From an uncultured Actinomycetes bacterium (GTDB lineage Bacteria > Actinomycetota > Coriobacteriia > Coriobacteriales > Atopobiaceae): a stretch of 64,000 nt of DNA. Location of the stretch: the NCBI GenBank assembly GCA_900315165.1, contig OMXZ01000016.1, positions 44,921 through 108,920 on the forward strand, read 5' to 3'. Every line of letters begins with the position of its first letter. Positions within the stretch are counted from its first letter, which is position 1. The notes beneath the pieces were generated by a model. It was not told the DNA's origin, did no database searches, and worked only from the letters and a program-made list of their open reading frames with translations. Shown piece by piece: positions 51,986 to 60,720 of this stretch. Made by a program: the position numbers and the translations under genes.

Positions 51986-52119
51986 AAATTAAGGATGGCG
52001 GCCGCGGTTCCCGGCGAAGTGAGCCGACGCGCTCGGAGAAACGCCCGTCGATGTGGGCCGCCAGACGCAGCTTCCCTTATACAATGGGGAACGGAAGCTG
52101 CAGAGGCGAAAGGGGCTAC

Positions 52120-53625
52120 ATGGCGAGCATCACCGAGATCTACGGCTCGCTGGCCCCCGCCTTCGGCAAGTCCACGCTGCGCCTCATCCGCAACCCCCAC
52201 GCCCGCGTCTACCTCTCGCTGATCAAGGCGGCCTTCCCCGACGCATCGCGGCCCATGCCGGCCGAGGACCTCTGGGCCTTCCTCGATGCCTCGCTCACGA
52301 CCATGGAGCAACACGGCATCCCCGACCTCCCCGTAGAGGACGGCGAGCTCAAGGCAGGTCGCGCCCTCTGCCGCGAGCTCATCGACCAGTACAGCTGGCT
52401 GGAGTCGTCCGTCACATCCGGCGGACGCACGGAGTACCGGCTGACCTCGGACGCCACGGAGGCGATCTCGATCATCGACCGGCTCAACTCCAGCGAGGGC
52501 GTCATGGGCGCCTCGCGCATGCACACGCTGGTGGAGGCGATTGAGCGGGCCAGCGTGCTCTTTTCCGCGGACTACGAGGCGGGCCACCGCGTGCTGCAGC
52601 AGCGCCTGGAGCAGGCACAGGCCGAACTCGACGAATACGAGGCCCGCAGCGGCGCCGAGCCGCTCACGCCGGAGCGCGCCCGCGACATCGTGCGCAACCT
52701 CCAGGACCTCATGGACCAGCTCCCGCATGACCTGCGCCGGCTCGAGGAGGACGTGCACGGCAACGCGACGGCGCTGATCACGAGCTTCCGCGAGGACGAG
52801 CGCCCGGTGGGCGAGGTCATCAAGGGCTACCTCGCGCAAGGACGCAACCTCGTGGCCAATACCGAGCACGGCCGCAGCTTCCTCGACGCGGTCCGCGTGA
52901 TCGGCGACTCCTCCACCTCCGAAGGCATCGTGTCCAAGCTGGAGCTCGTGGCGGAGGCCCCGCTCTCGGACGGCAAGCCGCTCGCACAGGCGACGGAACT
53001 GGAGCGGGGCTGGAGCCAGATCTCGCGCGGCATCGCCCAGGTCAATACCGAAAACACCCGCGCAAGCCGCGTGATCGGTCGCTCCATAGCCCAGCACGAC
53101 GTCTCCCGCGACCGCGAGCTCACAGCCGTCCTCAAACAGCTGGAGTCCGCGGCCAACGCCTGGGCGCGCCGGGTGCCGGCTCGGGCCGTCGCGCCCTTCG
53201 TCACGAGCACCCAGAAGTGGGACGTCGCGACCATGGCCAGCCGCCTGGCCAATCCCAGCGTGACCACAGCGCCACCCGGCCTCGACCGGGGCGACGCGGC
53301 GGAGGTCACGCTGAGCGTGGAGGAGCTGCGTCGCATCGGCGGGCCGCAGACCAAGCGCCTGTTGGAGGCGATGCTCGCGGACCTCCCCCTGGAAGCCCGC
53401 GACCTCGACCTGGCGCAAGGCTTCAACGCGCTCCCCGGGGACCTGCGCCGCCCCGTGGAGCTCGCGGGTTTTGTGCAGATGGCAGCGAGCCTCGGGCTGG
53501 ACCCCGAGCACGCGCATGCGGTCCCCTACCGTTGTGTCGACCTGACCGGCCGCGACGTCGTCTGGATTGGTCCGCGCATCCGTGTGACCATACCCCAGGC
53601 CAAACGCGCCGCCGAGAGGATGTGA
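52120..53625 (+). CDS. jetA: Wadjet anti-plasmid system protein JetA (DUF3375)
   Basis: 501 residues; ATG 52120 after AAAGGGG. Kleisin-like subunit of the Wadjet SMC complex. Family features: short N-terminal winged-helix-like region (FGKSTLRLIRNPHARVYLSLIKAAF), YSWLESSVTSGGRTEYRLTSDATEAI, a long coiled-coil middle (AGHRVLQQRLEQAQAELDEYE, LPHDLRRLEEDVHGNATALI), and the DUF3375 C-terminus. First gene of jetABCD with 4-base spacings, so it is an operon. The complex recognises and cleaves closed circular plasmid DNA. Confidence 0.9.
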   Translation: MASITEIYGSLAPAFGKSTLRLIRNPHARVYLSLIKAAFPDASRPMPAEDLWAFLDASLTTMEQHGIPDLPVEDGELKAGRALCRELIDQYSWLESSVTSGGRTEYRLTSDATEAISIIDRLNSSEGVMGASRMHTLVEAIERASVLFSADYEAGHRVLQQRLEQAQAELDEYEARSGAEPLTPERARDIVRNLQDLMDQLPHDLRRLEEDVHGNATALITSFREDERPVGEVIKGYLAQGRNLVANTEHGRSFLDAVRVIGDSSTSEGIVSKLELVAEAPLSDGKPLAQATELERGWSQISRGIAQVNTENTRASRVIGRSIAQHDVSRDRELTAVLKQLESAANAWARRVPARAVAPFVTSTQKWDVATMASRLANPSVTTAPPGLDRGDAAEVTLSVEELRRIGGPQTKRLLEAMLADLPLEARDLDLAQGFNALPGDLRRPVELAGFVQMAASLGLDPEHAHAVPYRCVDLTGRDVVWIGPRIRVTIPQAKRAAERM

Positions 53626-53629
53626 GCGA

Positions 53630-54319
53630 ATGAACGCGCCTGACACCGATCCGGATGAGGCTAGGGAAGAAGACCCCCTCGACCAGGCCTTCGTCGAGGG
53701 AGACGTCGAGGTCGACATGGCAGACGACGCCCTTTCCGACGACGACACCGGCGACCTGCCCATCCCCCTGCGCCGCGCGCTCACGGTCCTGCTCAAGCAG
53801 TCCTACGTCTGCCAGCTCGACCAGCCGTCCGACTATGCCGCCATCGCTGCCGACCGCCGCGAGCTGGCGCGCGCCCTCGCCAACCTGGGGCTCTCCCTCA
53901 AGGTGAGCGAGCGCTACGGCTGTGCCTGGGCCACCCAGGCGAGCGTCACCGGCAAAAGCCCGCTCCTCTCGCTCAAGATTCCCCTGCCCCTCAACCGCGA
54001 CGCGACCGTGCTCCTCGTGTGGCTCCGCGTGCAGCAGCACGCATCCGAGACGGGTGGCAACGAGAACTGGTTCGCGGACCGCGAGGAGATGGAGGACATC
54101 CTCAAGTCCGGTCCCTATTTCGACGACCGCGACGGCGCGCGCGTGGCCAAGGCCACCGACAGCGCCATCGACAAGCTCTGCCAACTCGGCTACCTCAAGG
54201 CCGTGTCCGGCGTGAGGGACCGCTACCGCATCATGCCCATCCTGCCCGCGGTCTTCGGCCTGGAGCGCGCCCACGAGCTCCTCGCCGCCTTCGACGCGGC
54301 AGACCCTAAGGAGGCCTAA
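53630..54319 (+). CDS. jetB: Wadjet protein JetB (DUF4194)
   Basis: 229 residues. KITE/MukE-like subunit. The acidic start EADPDEAREED-like segment is followed by winged-helix features LKQSYVCQLDQPSDYAAIAADRREL and the DUF4194 region SLKIPLPLNRDATVLLVWLRVQ, then YFDDRDGARVAKATDSAIDKLCQLGYLK. Its ATG lies four bases after the jetA stop. It bridges JetA and the SMC dimer. Confidence 0.9.
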   Translation: MNAPDTDPDEAREEDPLDQAFVEGDVEVDMADDALSDDDTGDLPIPLRRALTVLLKQSYVCQLDQPSDYAAIAADRRELARALANLGLSLKVSERYGCAWATQASVTGKSPLLSLKIPLPLNRDATVLLVWLRVQQHASETGGNENWFADREEMEDILKSGPYFDDRDGARVAKATDSAIDKLCQLGYLKAVSGVRDRYRIMPILPAVFGLERAHELLAAFDAADPKEA

Positions 54320-54322
54320 CTC

Positions 54323-57300
54323 ATGGACCAACCGCAGGCCTTCGGCTCGCTTTTCGCCCAGCAGTGGCGCCTTGCCCGCATACAGCTGGTCAACTGGGGC
54401 ACCTTCTGCGGCTATCACGATTTCCCCCTGGCCGAGAACCGCGACGACGGCACGGCCCCCGTCATCATGATCACGGGCGAGTCCGGCACCGGCAAGTCCA
54501 CCCTCTTCGACGCGAAGACTGCCGTCCTGCAGCGCAACAACGTGCGGTTCAATTCCGCCAGCAACGCCGTGGGACGCGGCCGCGCCCGCGGGGGCAGCCA
54601 GCGCAGCGTGTACACCTACGTGCTCGGCAAGCAGGATGACGTGTACGACGAGAAGACCGGCGAGGAGCACGAGAGCTTCCTGAGGACCGCCGCCACGCCC
54701 CAATGGTCTGCGGTAGTTCTGGGCTTCCGCAACACGTCGGGCGCCGTCTACTCCTGCGCGCGCTTCTGGTACCTGCCCCAGGGCGGCGATGAGGCCGACC
54801 TCAAGCCCTACCTGCTCACCATCGAGGGCGATCTGGACCCCCGCCTGCTCGGATCCGCCCTCAGCCAGCCGCCCAGCCGCCGCACCTTCGCCGAGGTGTA
54901 CCCGGGCGTCACCACATACGAGACCGTCTCCGCCCTGCTCGGGGCCGTCTACAGCACGCTGGGCATCGACGAGGGCGGCAACGGCGCGAACGCCATGAAG
55001 CTGCACGAGCGCATCCAAGCCGGCTACCCCATCACCGACGTGGATGCGCTCTTCAAGGAGCTGGTCATCGACGAGCCGACCACCTACGACTACGCCGAGA
55101 AGGCCCTCGCCTCCTTCGACGAGGGCGAGGGCGTCTGGCGCCAGATGGACGAGATCCGCCGCAAGATCGACATGCTCTCCGGCATCCGCGAGACCTACGA
55201 CACCTACCAGCGTCAAGCGGACCAGGTGGCACTGCTCGAGTCGCTATTGGGCGACGGGGCCGACGGACTGGAAGACGGCACGCCGGCAGATCCGCTGGCG
55301 CTGCTTCTTGCGCGGCGACAGGACCAGGTGTTGGACCATGCCGCGGACGAGGTACAGGGAGCCGAGGAAGAGCAGACCGCCCGCCTTGCCGACCTCGACC
55401 GCGACCTCCAGGGCCAGCGGCAGGAGCTGGAAAAGCTGCGCGAAGAGGTGCGTGCGAAGGGCGGCGACGCCCTGGACCGCAAGCAGCGGGAGCTCGAGGA
55501 GGCCCGCGTCGATCTCGCGGCGCGCAAGCTGGCCCGGCAAGAATTGACCGACCTCCTCGCGGCGGTGGGCCGGCAGGCACCCGGCGACGCGCCCGGCTAT
55601 GCCGCTTTGCGGGCGGAGTCGGCGGCCCTTCTGGAAAGCCGCGATGAGACCGCCCGCGAGCTCACCGAGCGACGAATAGCGATCGGTGTGGAATCCGAGC
55701 AGCTGAAGGCCCAGCTCAAAGATCTGCAGGGCCAGCTCGATTACTACCGCAAGAACCGCGTGAGGATCACCCCTCCCATGGCCGAGGCCCGGCAGGCCAT
55801 GGCCGACGCCCTGGGCTTGGAGGCGTCGGAGCTGCCCTATGCGGCGGAGCTCATCGACACGGCCGACGGCGAGGACCGATGGCACCTCGCGGCCTGCATC
55901 GGCTATCACGGCCTGGCCATGAACGTCCTGGTCGACGCGGAACGCCTGGACGAGCTGTCTCGCGCGATCGACGACCTGCAACTCAGGCGCCGCGTCACCT
56001 TCACGGGTGTCGACCTGCACCAGACCTGGAAGCGCGAGAATCGCCCCGGCCACCTCTCCTCCAAGATGAAGGTCAAGAGAGGCACGCCCTTCGCCGCGTG
56101 GCTCTGGCACCGGCTGTCCAGTCCCGACCTGGACTGCCTCTGCGTGGACGGCCCCGACCAGCTGCGTGGGCAGGGACGCCGCATCGACCCGGCGGGCCAG
56201 ACACGCGAGGGCATGCGCGGCGCCCATGGCTACGACCCGCGCAGCACGAATATCATCGGATTTTCCAACGACGACCTCATCGCTCAGGTACAGGGCCAGA
56301 TCGGGGAGGCGACGGAGCGGCTCGTGGCCCTCCAGAGGGAGGACCTGGACGTCGAAAGCGACCAGCGCCTGCTCAGCCGCCGCTGCGACGTTGCCAACTG
56401 GGTGACCCACCGCGGATGGGAGGCGGTCGACGTCGAGACCGCCTCCGCGCGGGTGGAGGCCCTGGTCGAGGAGGTGCGTCGCCTGCGCGAGGACGACGCG
56501 CTGCGCCGCCTGATGGACCGGCGCGACGCCCTGGAGCGCGCGGTGGACGACCTGCAGCAGGCCATCGGGGCGACGCGGCAGACGCTCCGCCAGACACAGG
56601 AACGTCTGGAACGACTTCGCACGCAGCGGGAAACGGTCGCGTCCCGCCTGGAGCGCGCCCAGACTGCGGGTCTCGTCGCCTCTCCCCTGCAAGAGCAGAA
56701 GGCCCGGGAGTTCCTGGCCCGACAGGAGAAGGGCCTCTCCCCGGAGAGCGGCGGCGCCAGCTGGGCCGCCCTGGCGGACGGTTTCGACCGCGTCTGCGAC
56801 CACGTGCGCGAAGACGCACGCGGCTCCCTCGCCACCGCCCGCCAGCAGACGACGCTCGCGGGCAGGAACCTTGTGCGGGCCTTCTCCACCTACCACGACC
56901 AGTGGCTGGGCGAGGAGGACCCGACGGGCGTGGGCGTCGATTCCTATCCCGACTACCTGCGCATGCTGGAGGAGCTCGAGGCCAACAAGCTCAACGAGCC
57001 CCGGGACGAGTGGCTGCGCACCATGTACATGCAGGTGGGTGCCGCGCTGGTCCCGCTTGCCGATGCCTTCTCGCAGGACCTGCGCGAAATCCGCGGCCGT
57101 ATGCGCCCCATCAACCAGATCATGAACCAGTTCGACTTCGGGCCGGAGCACGGGCGCCTGGAGATCCTCATCCGCGACAGGCGGTCGGCGCTCACCGCAC
57201 GGCTCCGCCGCGAGCTGAGCTCCTATTCCGAGCTCGCGACAAAGCCGGAGCAGGCCATGGAGGACACCCGCTACCACCAGAGCCTCCGTGACTTCATGGA

Positions 57301-57739
57301 GCGCCTGCGCAAGGAACTGGAACGGCGCGAGCGTGGGGCCCTCAACACCAAGGGCCTCGTGAGCATCACGGTGCGCGCCCGCTATCCCGAGGAATCCGGC
57401 AAGCCGGACAATACCTTCGCCTCGCTCGACGCCAAAAGCGGCGGCGAGACGCAGGAGCTCATCGCCTTCATCCTGGGCGCGGCCCTCCTCTTTTGCCTAG
57501 GCCGCAACGCGCAGGGGCTGCCCGCCTTCTCCCCGGTCTTTCTGGACGAGGCCTTCATCAAGGCGGACGAGCACTTCACGCGCCGCGCGATCAACGCGCT
57601 GCAGGGGCTGGGCTTCCAGATCGTGATCGCCGTGCCCACGAGCAAGGTGCAGGCGGTGGAGCCCGTGGCCGATCAGTACGTGTGCGTGAGCAAGAACCGC
57701 CGGGGCCAATCCTTCATCAACCCGCTGCCCCGCGGCTAG
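54323..57739 (+). CDS. jetC: Wadjet SMC-like ATPase JetC
   Basis: 1138 residues. SMC/MukB-like motor. Walker A TGESGTGKST (residues 51-60), about 700 residues of coiled coil broken in the middle by a hinge (LGLEASELPYAAELIDTADG to about residue 660), and the C-terminal head with signature LDAKSGGETQELIAFILGAA and Walker B PVFLDEAFIKADEHFTRRA. ATP-driven loop extrusion lets the complex measure DNA size. Both ATPase motifs are complete. The ATG follows AAGGAGG, three bases after the jetB stop. Confidence 0.95.
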   Translation: MDQPQAFGSLFAQQWRLARIQLVNWGTFCGYHDFPLAENRDDGTAPVIMITGESGTGKSTLFDAKTAVLQRNNVRFNSASNAVGRGRARGGSQRSVYTYVLGKQDDVYDEKTGEEHESFLRTAATPQWSAVVLGFRNTSGAVYSCARFWYLPQGGDEADLKPYLLTIEGDLDPRLLGSALSQPPSRRTFAEVYPGVTTYETVSALLGAVYSTLGIDEGGNGANAMKLHERIQAGYPITDVDALFKELVIDEPTTYDYAEKALASFDEGEGVWRQMDEIRRKIDMLSGIRETYDTYQRQADQVALLESLLGDGADGLEDGTPADPLALLLARRQDQVLDHAADEVQGAEEEQTARLADLDRDLQGQRQELEKLREEVRAKGGDALDRKQRELEEARVDLAARKLARQELTDLLAAVGRQAPGDAPGYAALRAESAALLESRDETARELTERRIAIGVESEQLKAQLKDLQGQLDYYRKNRVRITPPMAEARQAMADALGLEASELPYAAELIDTADGEDRWHLAACIGYHGLAMNVLVDAERLDELSRAIDDLQLRRRVTFTGVDLHQTWKRENRPGHLSSKMKVKRGTPFAAWLWHRLSSPDLDCLCVDGPDQLRGQGRRIDPAGQTREGMRGAHGYDPRSTNIIGFSNDDLIAQVQGQIGEATERLVALQREDLDVESDQRLLSRRCDVANWVTHRGWEAVDVETASARVEALVEEVRRLREDDALRRLMDRRDALERAVDDLQQAIGATRQTLRQTQERLERLRTQRETVASRLERAQTAGLVASPLQEQKAREFLARQEKGLSPESGGASWAALADGFDRVCDHVREDARGSLATARQQTTLAGRNLVRAFSTYHDQWLGEEDPTGVGVDSYPDYLRMLEELEANKLNEPRDEWLRTMYMQVGAALVPLADAFSQDLREIRGRMRPINQIMNQFDFGPEHGRLEILIRDRRSALTARLRRELSSYSELATKPEQAMEDTRYHQSLRDFMERLRKELERRERGALNTKGLVSITVRARYPEESGKPDNTFASLDAKSGGETQELIAFILGAALLFCLGRNAQGLPAFSPVFLDEAFIKADEHFTRRAINALQGLGFQIVIAVPTSKVQAVEPVADQYVCVSKNRRGQSFINPLPRG

Positions 57740-57748
57740 GAGACGGAG

Positions 57749-58921
57749 ATGCTCAAGGATCTCGACGATGTGGTGGTGCAGCTCGTGCACCGGTTCGAGC
57801 AGGACGCGGAGCCGGCAGCCGTGCGGGAGGCCCGCGGCCGTCAGGACCCCGGTCCCTGGCCCTTCAGGATCGCGCTGGGAAGCCCCAGCAAAGGCCAGCT
57901 GGTCGCCGACATCCAGGGCGTCGCACGCTACGGGGAGGAGATCGACCGCTGGGCGGGCGCCTTCGGACTCGAGGTCGCCTGGGCATCCCGGCGGGCCGGT
58001 GGCCTCCAGCGCGTACCGACCCACGTGACCGTACCGGACATCGACCGAGCGGTGCGGGCCTGCGGCCGGCAGGCACAGCTGCAATTGGCGCGGCAACGCG
58101 GCCGGGCACAGGTGCTGACGGACTCCTTTGCCGCGGACGATGCGACCCTCGTGCGCGTGCTCAAACGGACGAACGGCTGGAACGACCTCGACTTTTCCCT
58201 CCTGGTCGAGGCGGCCCGCTGGTTCGGCACACATGACGCCGCGGGCATGACGCCGCGGCAGGTCCCCCTGCCCGGCTTCCATGCGAAATGGCTCGACGCC
58301 GCGGGCCGCCGCGGGCTCATCTGCTCCCTGTGCGGCAAGGAGGACCTGGGCCTCGTGGGGCGGCCGGCGCTGGTGGAGTGGGCCTACCTCGACCCCGCCC
58401 ACCGGGCAGCCGGTGGCCGGCGCTACGACAGCCATATGATCGGGGACGCCGGCAGCCCGGCTTATGCGCCGCGTTTTGTGGCGATCGTCGAAAACAAGGA
58501 TACCTACCTCGCCTTCCCTCCCCTGGAGGGTGGCATCTGCGTCTTTGGCTCCGGCTGGGCGGGAGTGACCAACCTGCCAGACCTCGACTGGGTCGCGGCG
58601 GCACCGCGCCTCTTCTACTGGGGCGACATGGATGCCGCCGGGCTGGAGATCCTGGATGCCTACCGCGCAGCGGGCCTGAATGTGGAAAGCATCCTCATGG
58701 ATTCGGTGGCCTATGAGGAATACGCGCGCTTCGGCACGGATCGCGCGACGGGCAAGCAGGACCTCGCACAGCACCAGGCCCTCGCCGTGCCCCATCTCAC
58801 GCCGAACGAGCGCAAGCTCTACGAGTTGCTTACCTCGTCCGATTGCGCCAGTCCGCGACGCGTCGAGCAGGAGCGCATCCCGCTCGCCGTCGCCCGCGAT
58901 GAGCTCCTTGCCCGCCTGTAG
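57749..58921 (+). CDS. jetD: Wadjet nuclease JetD (DUF3322/DUF2220)
   Basis: 390 residues. The nuclease subunit of Wadjet, related to the topoisomerase VI A subunit. The N-terminal DUF3322 region (TLVRVLKRTNGWNDLDFSLLVEAARWF) leads to a Toprim-like core with VENKDTYLAFPP (glutamate) and FYWGDMDAAGLEILDAYR (the DxD pair), which bind the catalytic metal. ATG 57749 after AGGAGACGGAG. It completes a type I JetABCD. It ends nine bases from the convergent tannase-like gene. Confidence 0.92.
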   Translation: MLKDLDDVVVQLVHRFEQDAEPAAVREARGRQDPGPWPFRIALGSPSKGQLVADIQGVARYGEEIDRWAGAFGLEVAWASRRAGGLQRVPTHVTVPDIDRAVRACGRQAQLQLARQRGRAQVLTDSFAADDATLVRVLKRTNGWNDLDFSLLVEAARWFGTHDAAGMTPRQVPLPGFHAKWLDAAGRRGLICSLCGKEDLGLVGRPALVEWAYLDPAHRAAGGRRYDSHMIGDAGSPAYAPRFVAIVENKDTYLAFPPLEGGICVFGSGWAGVTNLPDLDWVAAAPRLFYWGDMDAAGLEILDAYRAAGLNVESILMDSVAYEEYARFGTDRATGKQDLAQHQALAVPHLTPNERKLYELLTSSDCASPRRVEQERIPLAVARDELLARL

Positions 58922-58930
58922 CAACGCGGC

Positions 58931-60436
58931 TTAGTCGGTCGCCCCATCGGCCGAGCCGCCCGCCCCGACGCCGCAAAGCGAGTCGATCCAGGTGAAGAGC
59001 TCGTCCGTCTGGTAGTCGCCGCAGTGCGGCAAGCCCCAGGGCAGGCGGAAGTCCACGTCGCATCCGGCCTGGCGCAGCTTGAGGGCCAGGATGGTGGGGA
59101 TGGCCAGGCTCGTGTCGCGGTCGAAGGAGCCATGGCGGATGCGCCAGTGGCGCGTTGCCGTCTGCGGGCCGATGTGCGGGATGGGATTCATTAGACGCAC
59201 GATCACAGGGTCTGCCATCGTGTCAGCCGGCGCGTCGATGATCTCCGGATGGGACATGAAGTGACGTCCGTCCACCAGCTCGTCGCCGAACTCCTCGTTT
59301 TCCGGGCTGTCCAGGCCGACGCTGTCGAAGGCAGGCGTGGACTTCATGCGGTTGATGTGGCGGTTGTACCGCTCCCAGTCGACGGCGGTCACCCTCCCGT
59401 CCTCCACGCTCAGCGCCGGGCAGGCGGCGACGTCGTCGGCACCCTCAACGCCCCAGCCCGCGAGCGGGCCATCCAGCTCATGCAGGTCGAGCTCGCGCTG
59501 GGCGGACCGAACGACCTCCTCGGCCACACGGTCGCGGAAGCTGCCTGTGCCGTCCGCCGCCAGGGTCAACGGCATCCCGCCCCCATCGACCAGCTCAAGC
59601 GAATTCACATAGGCGGGGAAGACCTTCTTGAGTTCTTCCGACAGCTCCATCTGCCGGTCGGTCATGAGGCCCTCGACGGGCACGCGCGCGACCTCCTCCC
59701 CCACGCGCTTGTGCGCCATGCGGTGCCAGTCGCGTTGGCCGCAGAACTGCCACTCGTAGGCGGCATCCGCATTCTCGAGATTGTGGATGGGGCAGAAGCA
59801 GCTGGCCGCGAAGATGTCGTCGCGCTCGTCCGCCGCGCCGATCGCCTCGAGGTAGGGCTCGTATCCGGCGTCGTTGCCCGTGGCGCCCGCAAGCGCGGAA
59901 AGGGCGCCGCCCGCGCTCGTGCCGTCGGTCACCATGCGCTCCACGTCGCCGGGGATGCGGCCGGCGTTGTGGCGCACGAAGCGGATAACGGCCTTCTCGT
60001 CCACGATGAAGGCCGGTGCGCGGCCGACCTTGCGGCCTGTCGCCTCGCCCAGGCCGCCCGCACGGCTGCCCTCGAAAAACTCCGTGGTGGCCTTGCCCGT
60101 GGTACGCCCGCGCACCCCGCCCGACACGCACACATAGCCATGCGCGAGTGCCTCGAAGAGGGCATTGGCCCGGCCGCTGTGCGCGTCGATTCCCGGCTCC
60201 TCCGCCGGCCCCGGCAGGTAGCCGCCCACCGTGTTGGGGATGAAGACGGGCACGGTCGCGGCATCGTAACCGTCCGCGTAGTGTGCTGGGATGAAAATAT
60301 TAACGACCTGGATGGGATCGACCGGGCGTGTGCAATAGCGAAGCCCCAGGTAGGCGCGGCACGTCACCTCGCGTCCCTCGACGCGGTAGGTCTTGTTCTC
60401 ATAACAGTCGATATCAATGAGCAGCGGGTCTTCCAT
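58931..60436 (-). CDS. Tannase-like alpha/beta hydrolase
   Basis: 501 residues. Alpha/beta-hydrolase of the subtype B tannase group: NIFIPAHYADGYDAATVPVFIPNTVGGY start, GYVCVSGGVRGR, then the nucleophile elbow TDGTSAGGALSALAGATGND with Ser-174, a large lid insertion (residues 200-400), and the final HxD part: FRLPWGLPHCGDYQTDELFTWID. Such enzymes cleave galloyl esters of tannins or other phenolic esters, useful in the gut. No signal peptide, so cytoplasmic. ATG 60436 with AGGAGGATGCGCC upstream. Substrate is inference. Confidence 0.75.
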   Translation of the reverse strand: MEDPLLIDIDCYENKTYRVEGREVTCRAYLGLRYCTRPVDPIQVVNIFIPAHYADGYDAATVPVFIPNTVGGYLPGPAEEPGIDAHSGRANALFEALAHGYVCVSGGVRGRTTGKATTEFFEGSRAGGLGEATGRKVGRAPAFIVDEKAVIRFVRHNAGRIPGDVERMVTDGTSAGGALSALAGATGNDAGYEPYLEAIGAADERDDIFAASCFCPIHNLENADAAYEWQFCGQRDWHRMAHKRVGEEVARVPVEGLMTDRQMELSEELKKVFPAYVNSLELVDGGGMPLTLAADGTGSFRDRVAEEVVRSAQRELDLHELDGPLAGWGVEGADDVAACPALSVEDGRVTAVDWERYNRHINRMKSTPAFDSVGLDSPENEEFGDELVDGRHFMSHPEIIDAPADTMADPVIVRLMNPIPHIGPQTATRHWRIRHGSFDRDTSLAIPTILALKLRQAGCDVDFRLPWGLPHCGDYQTDELFTWIDSLCGVGAGGSADGATD

Positions 60437-60624
60437 GGCGCATCCTCCTTCTTTCGTCCCTTCGGGCGGATTCTACCAAACGCCTCGGACGCGATGGTCG
60501 CCTGTGTCGGCCGATTGACCCCGGCGCTTTGCTTGTGGAAGACGAAATGGCGCGTATCAACCGTCTCGACGAGGGCCGTCCGCTCTTCAGCTGGTACTGA
60601 GTATCGATGCTCGCCATGACGCAG

Positions 60625-60689
60625 ATTCCTCTATTTTTATTATCGTTATTCCTCTATTTTTGATAATGATATTCCTCTAAAATTATAAT
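60625..60689 (+). promoter_or_regulatory. AT-rich promoter with three 23-base direct repeats
   Basis: ATTCCTCTATTTTT recurs at 60625, 60648 and, as ATTCCTCTAAAATT, at 60671, exactly 23 bases apart. A near-consensus promoter overlaps the last repeats: TTGATA (60660-60665) and TATAAT (60684-60689), spacer 18. It points at the DUF4143 ATPase gene. The repeats look like operator sites. AT content is foreign to the rest of the chromosome. Confidence 0.65.
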
Positions 60690-60720
60690 TACCCACATGA
60701 GGAGACGCTGAGAGGCAGCG

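Noticed and set aside
55244..57277. A 677-codon minus-strand open frame opposite jetC
   Set aside because: JetC carries conserved SMC motifs in the plus frame; the opposite frame is a shadow.
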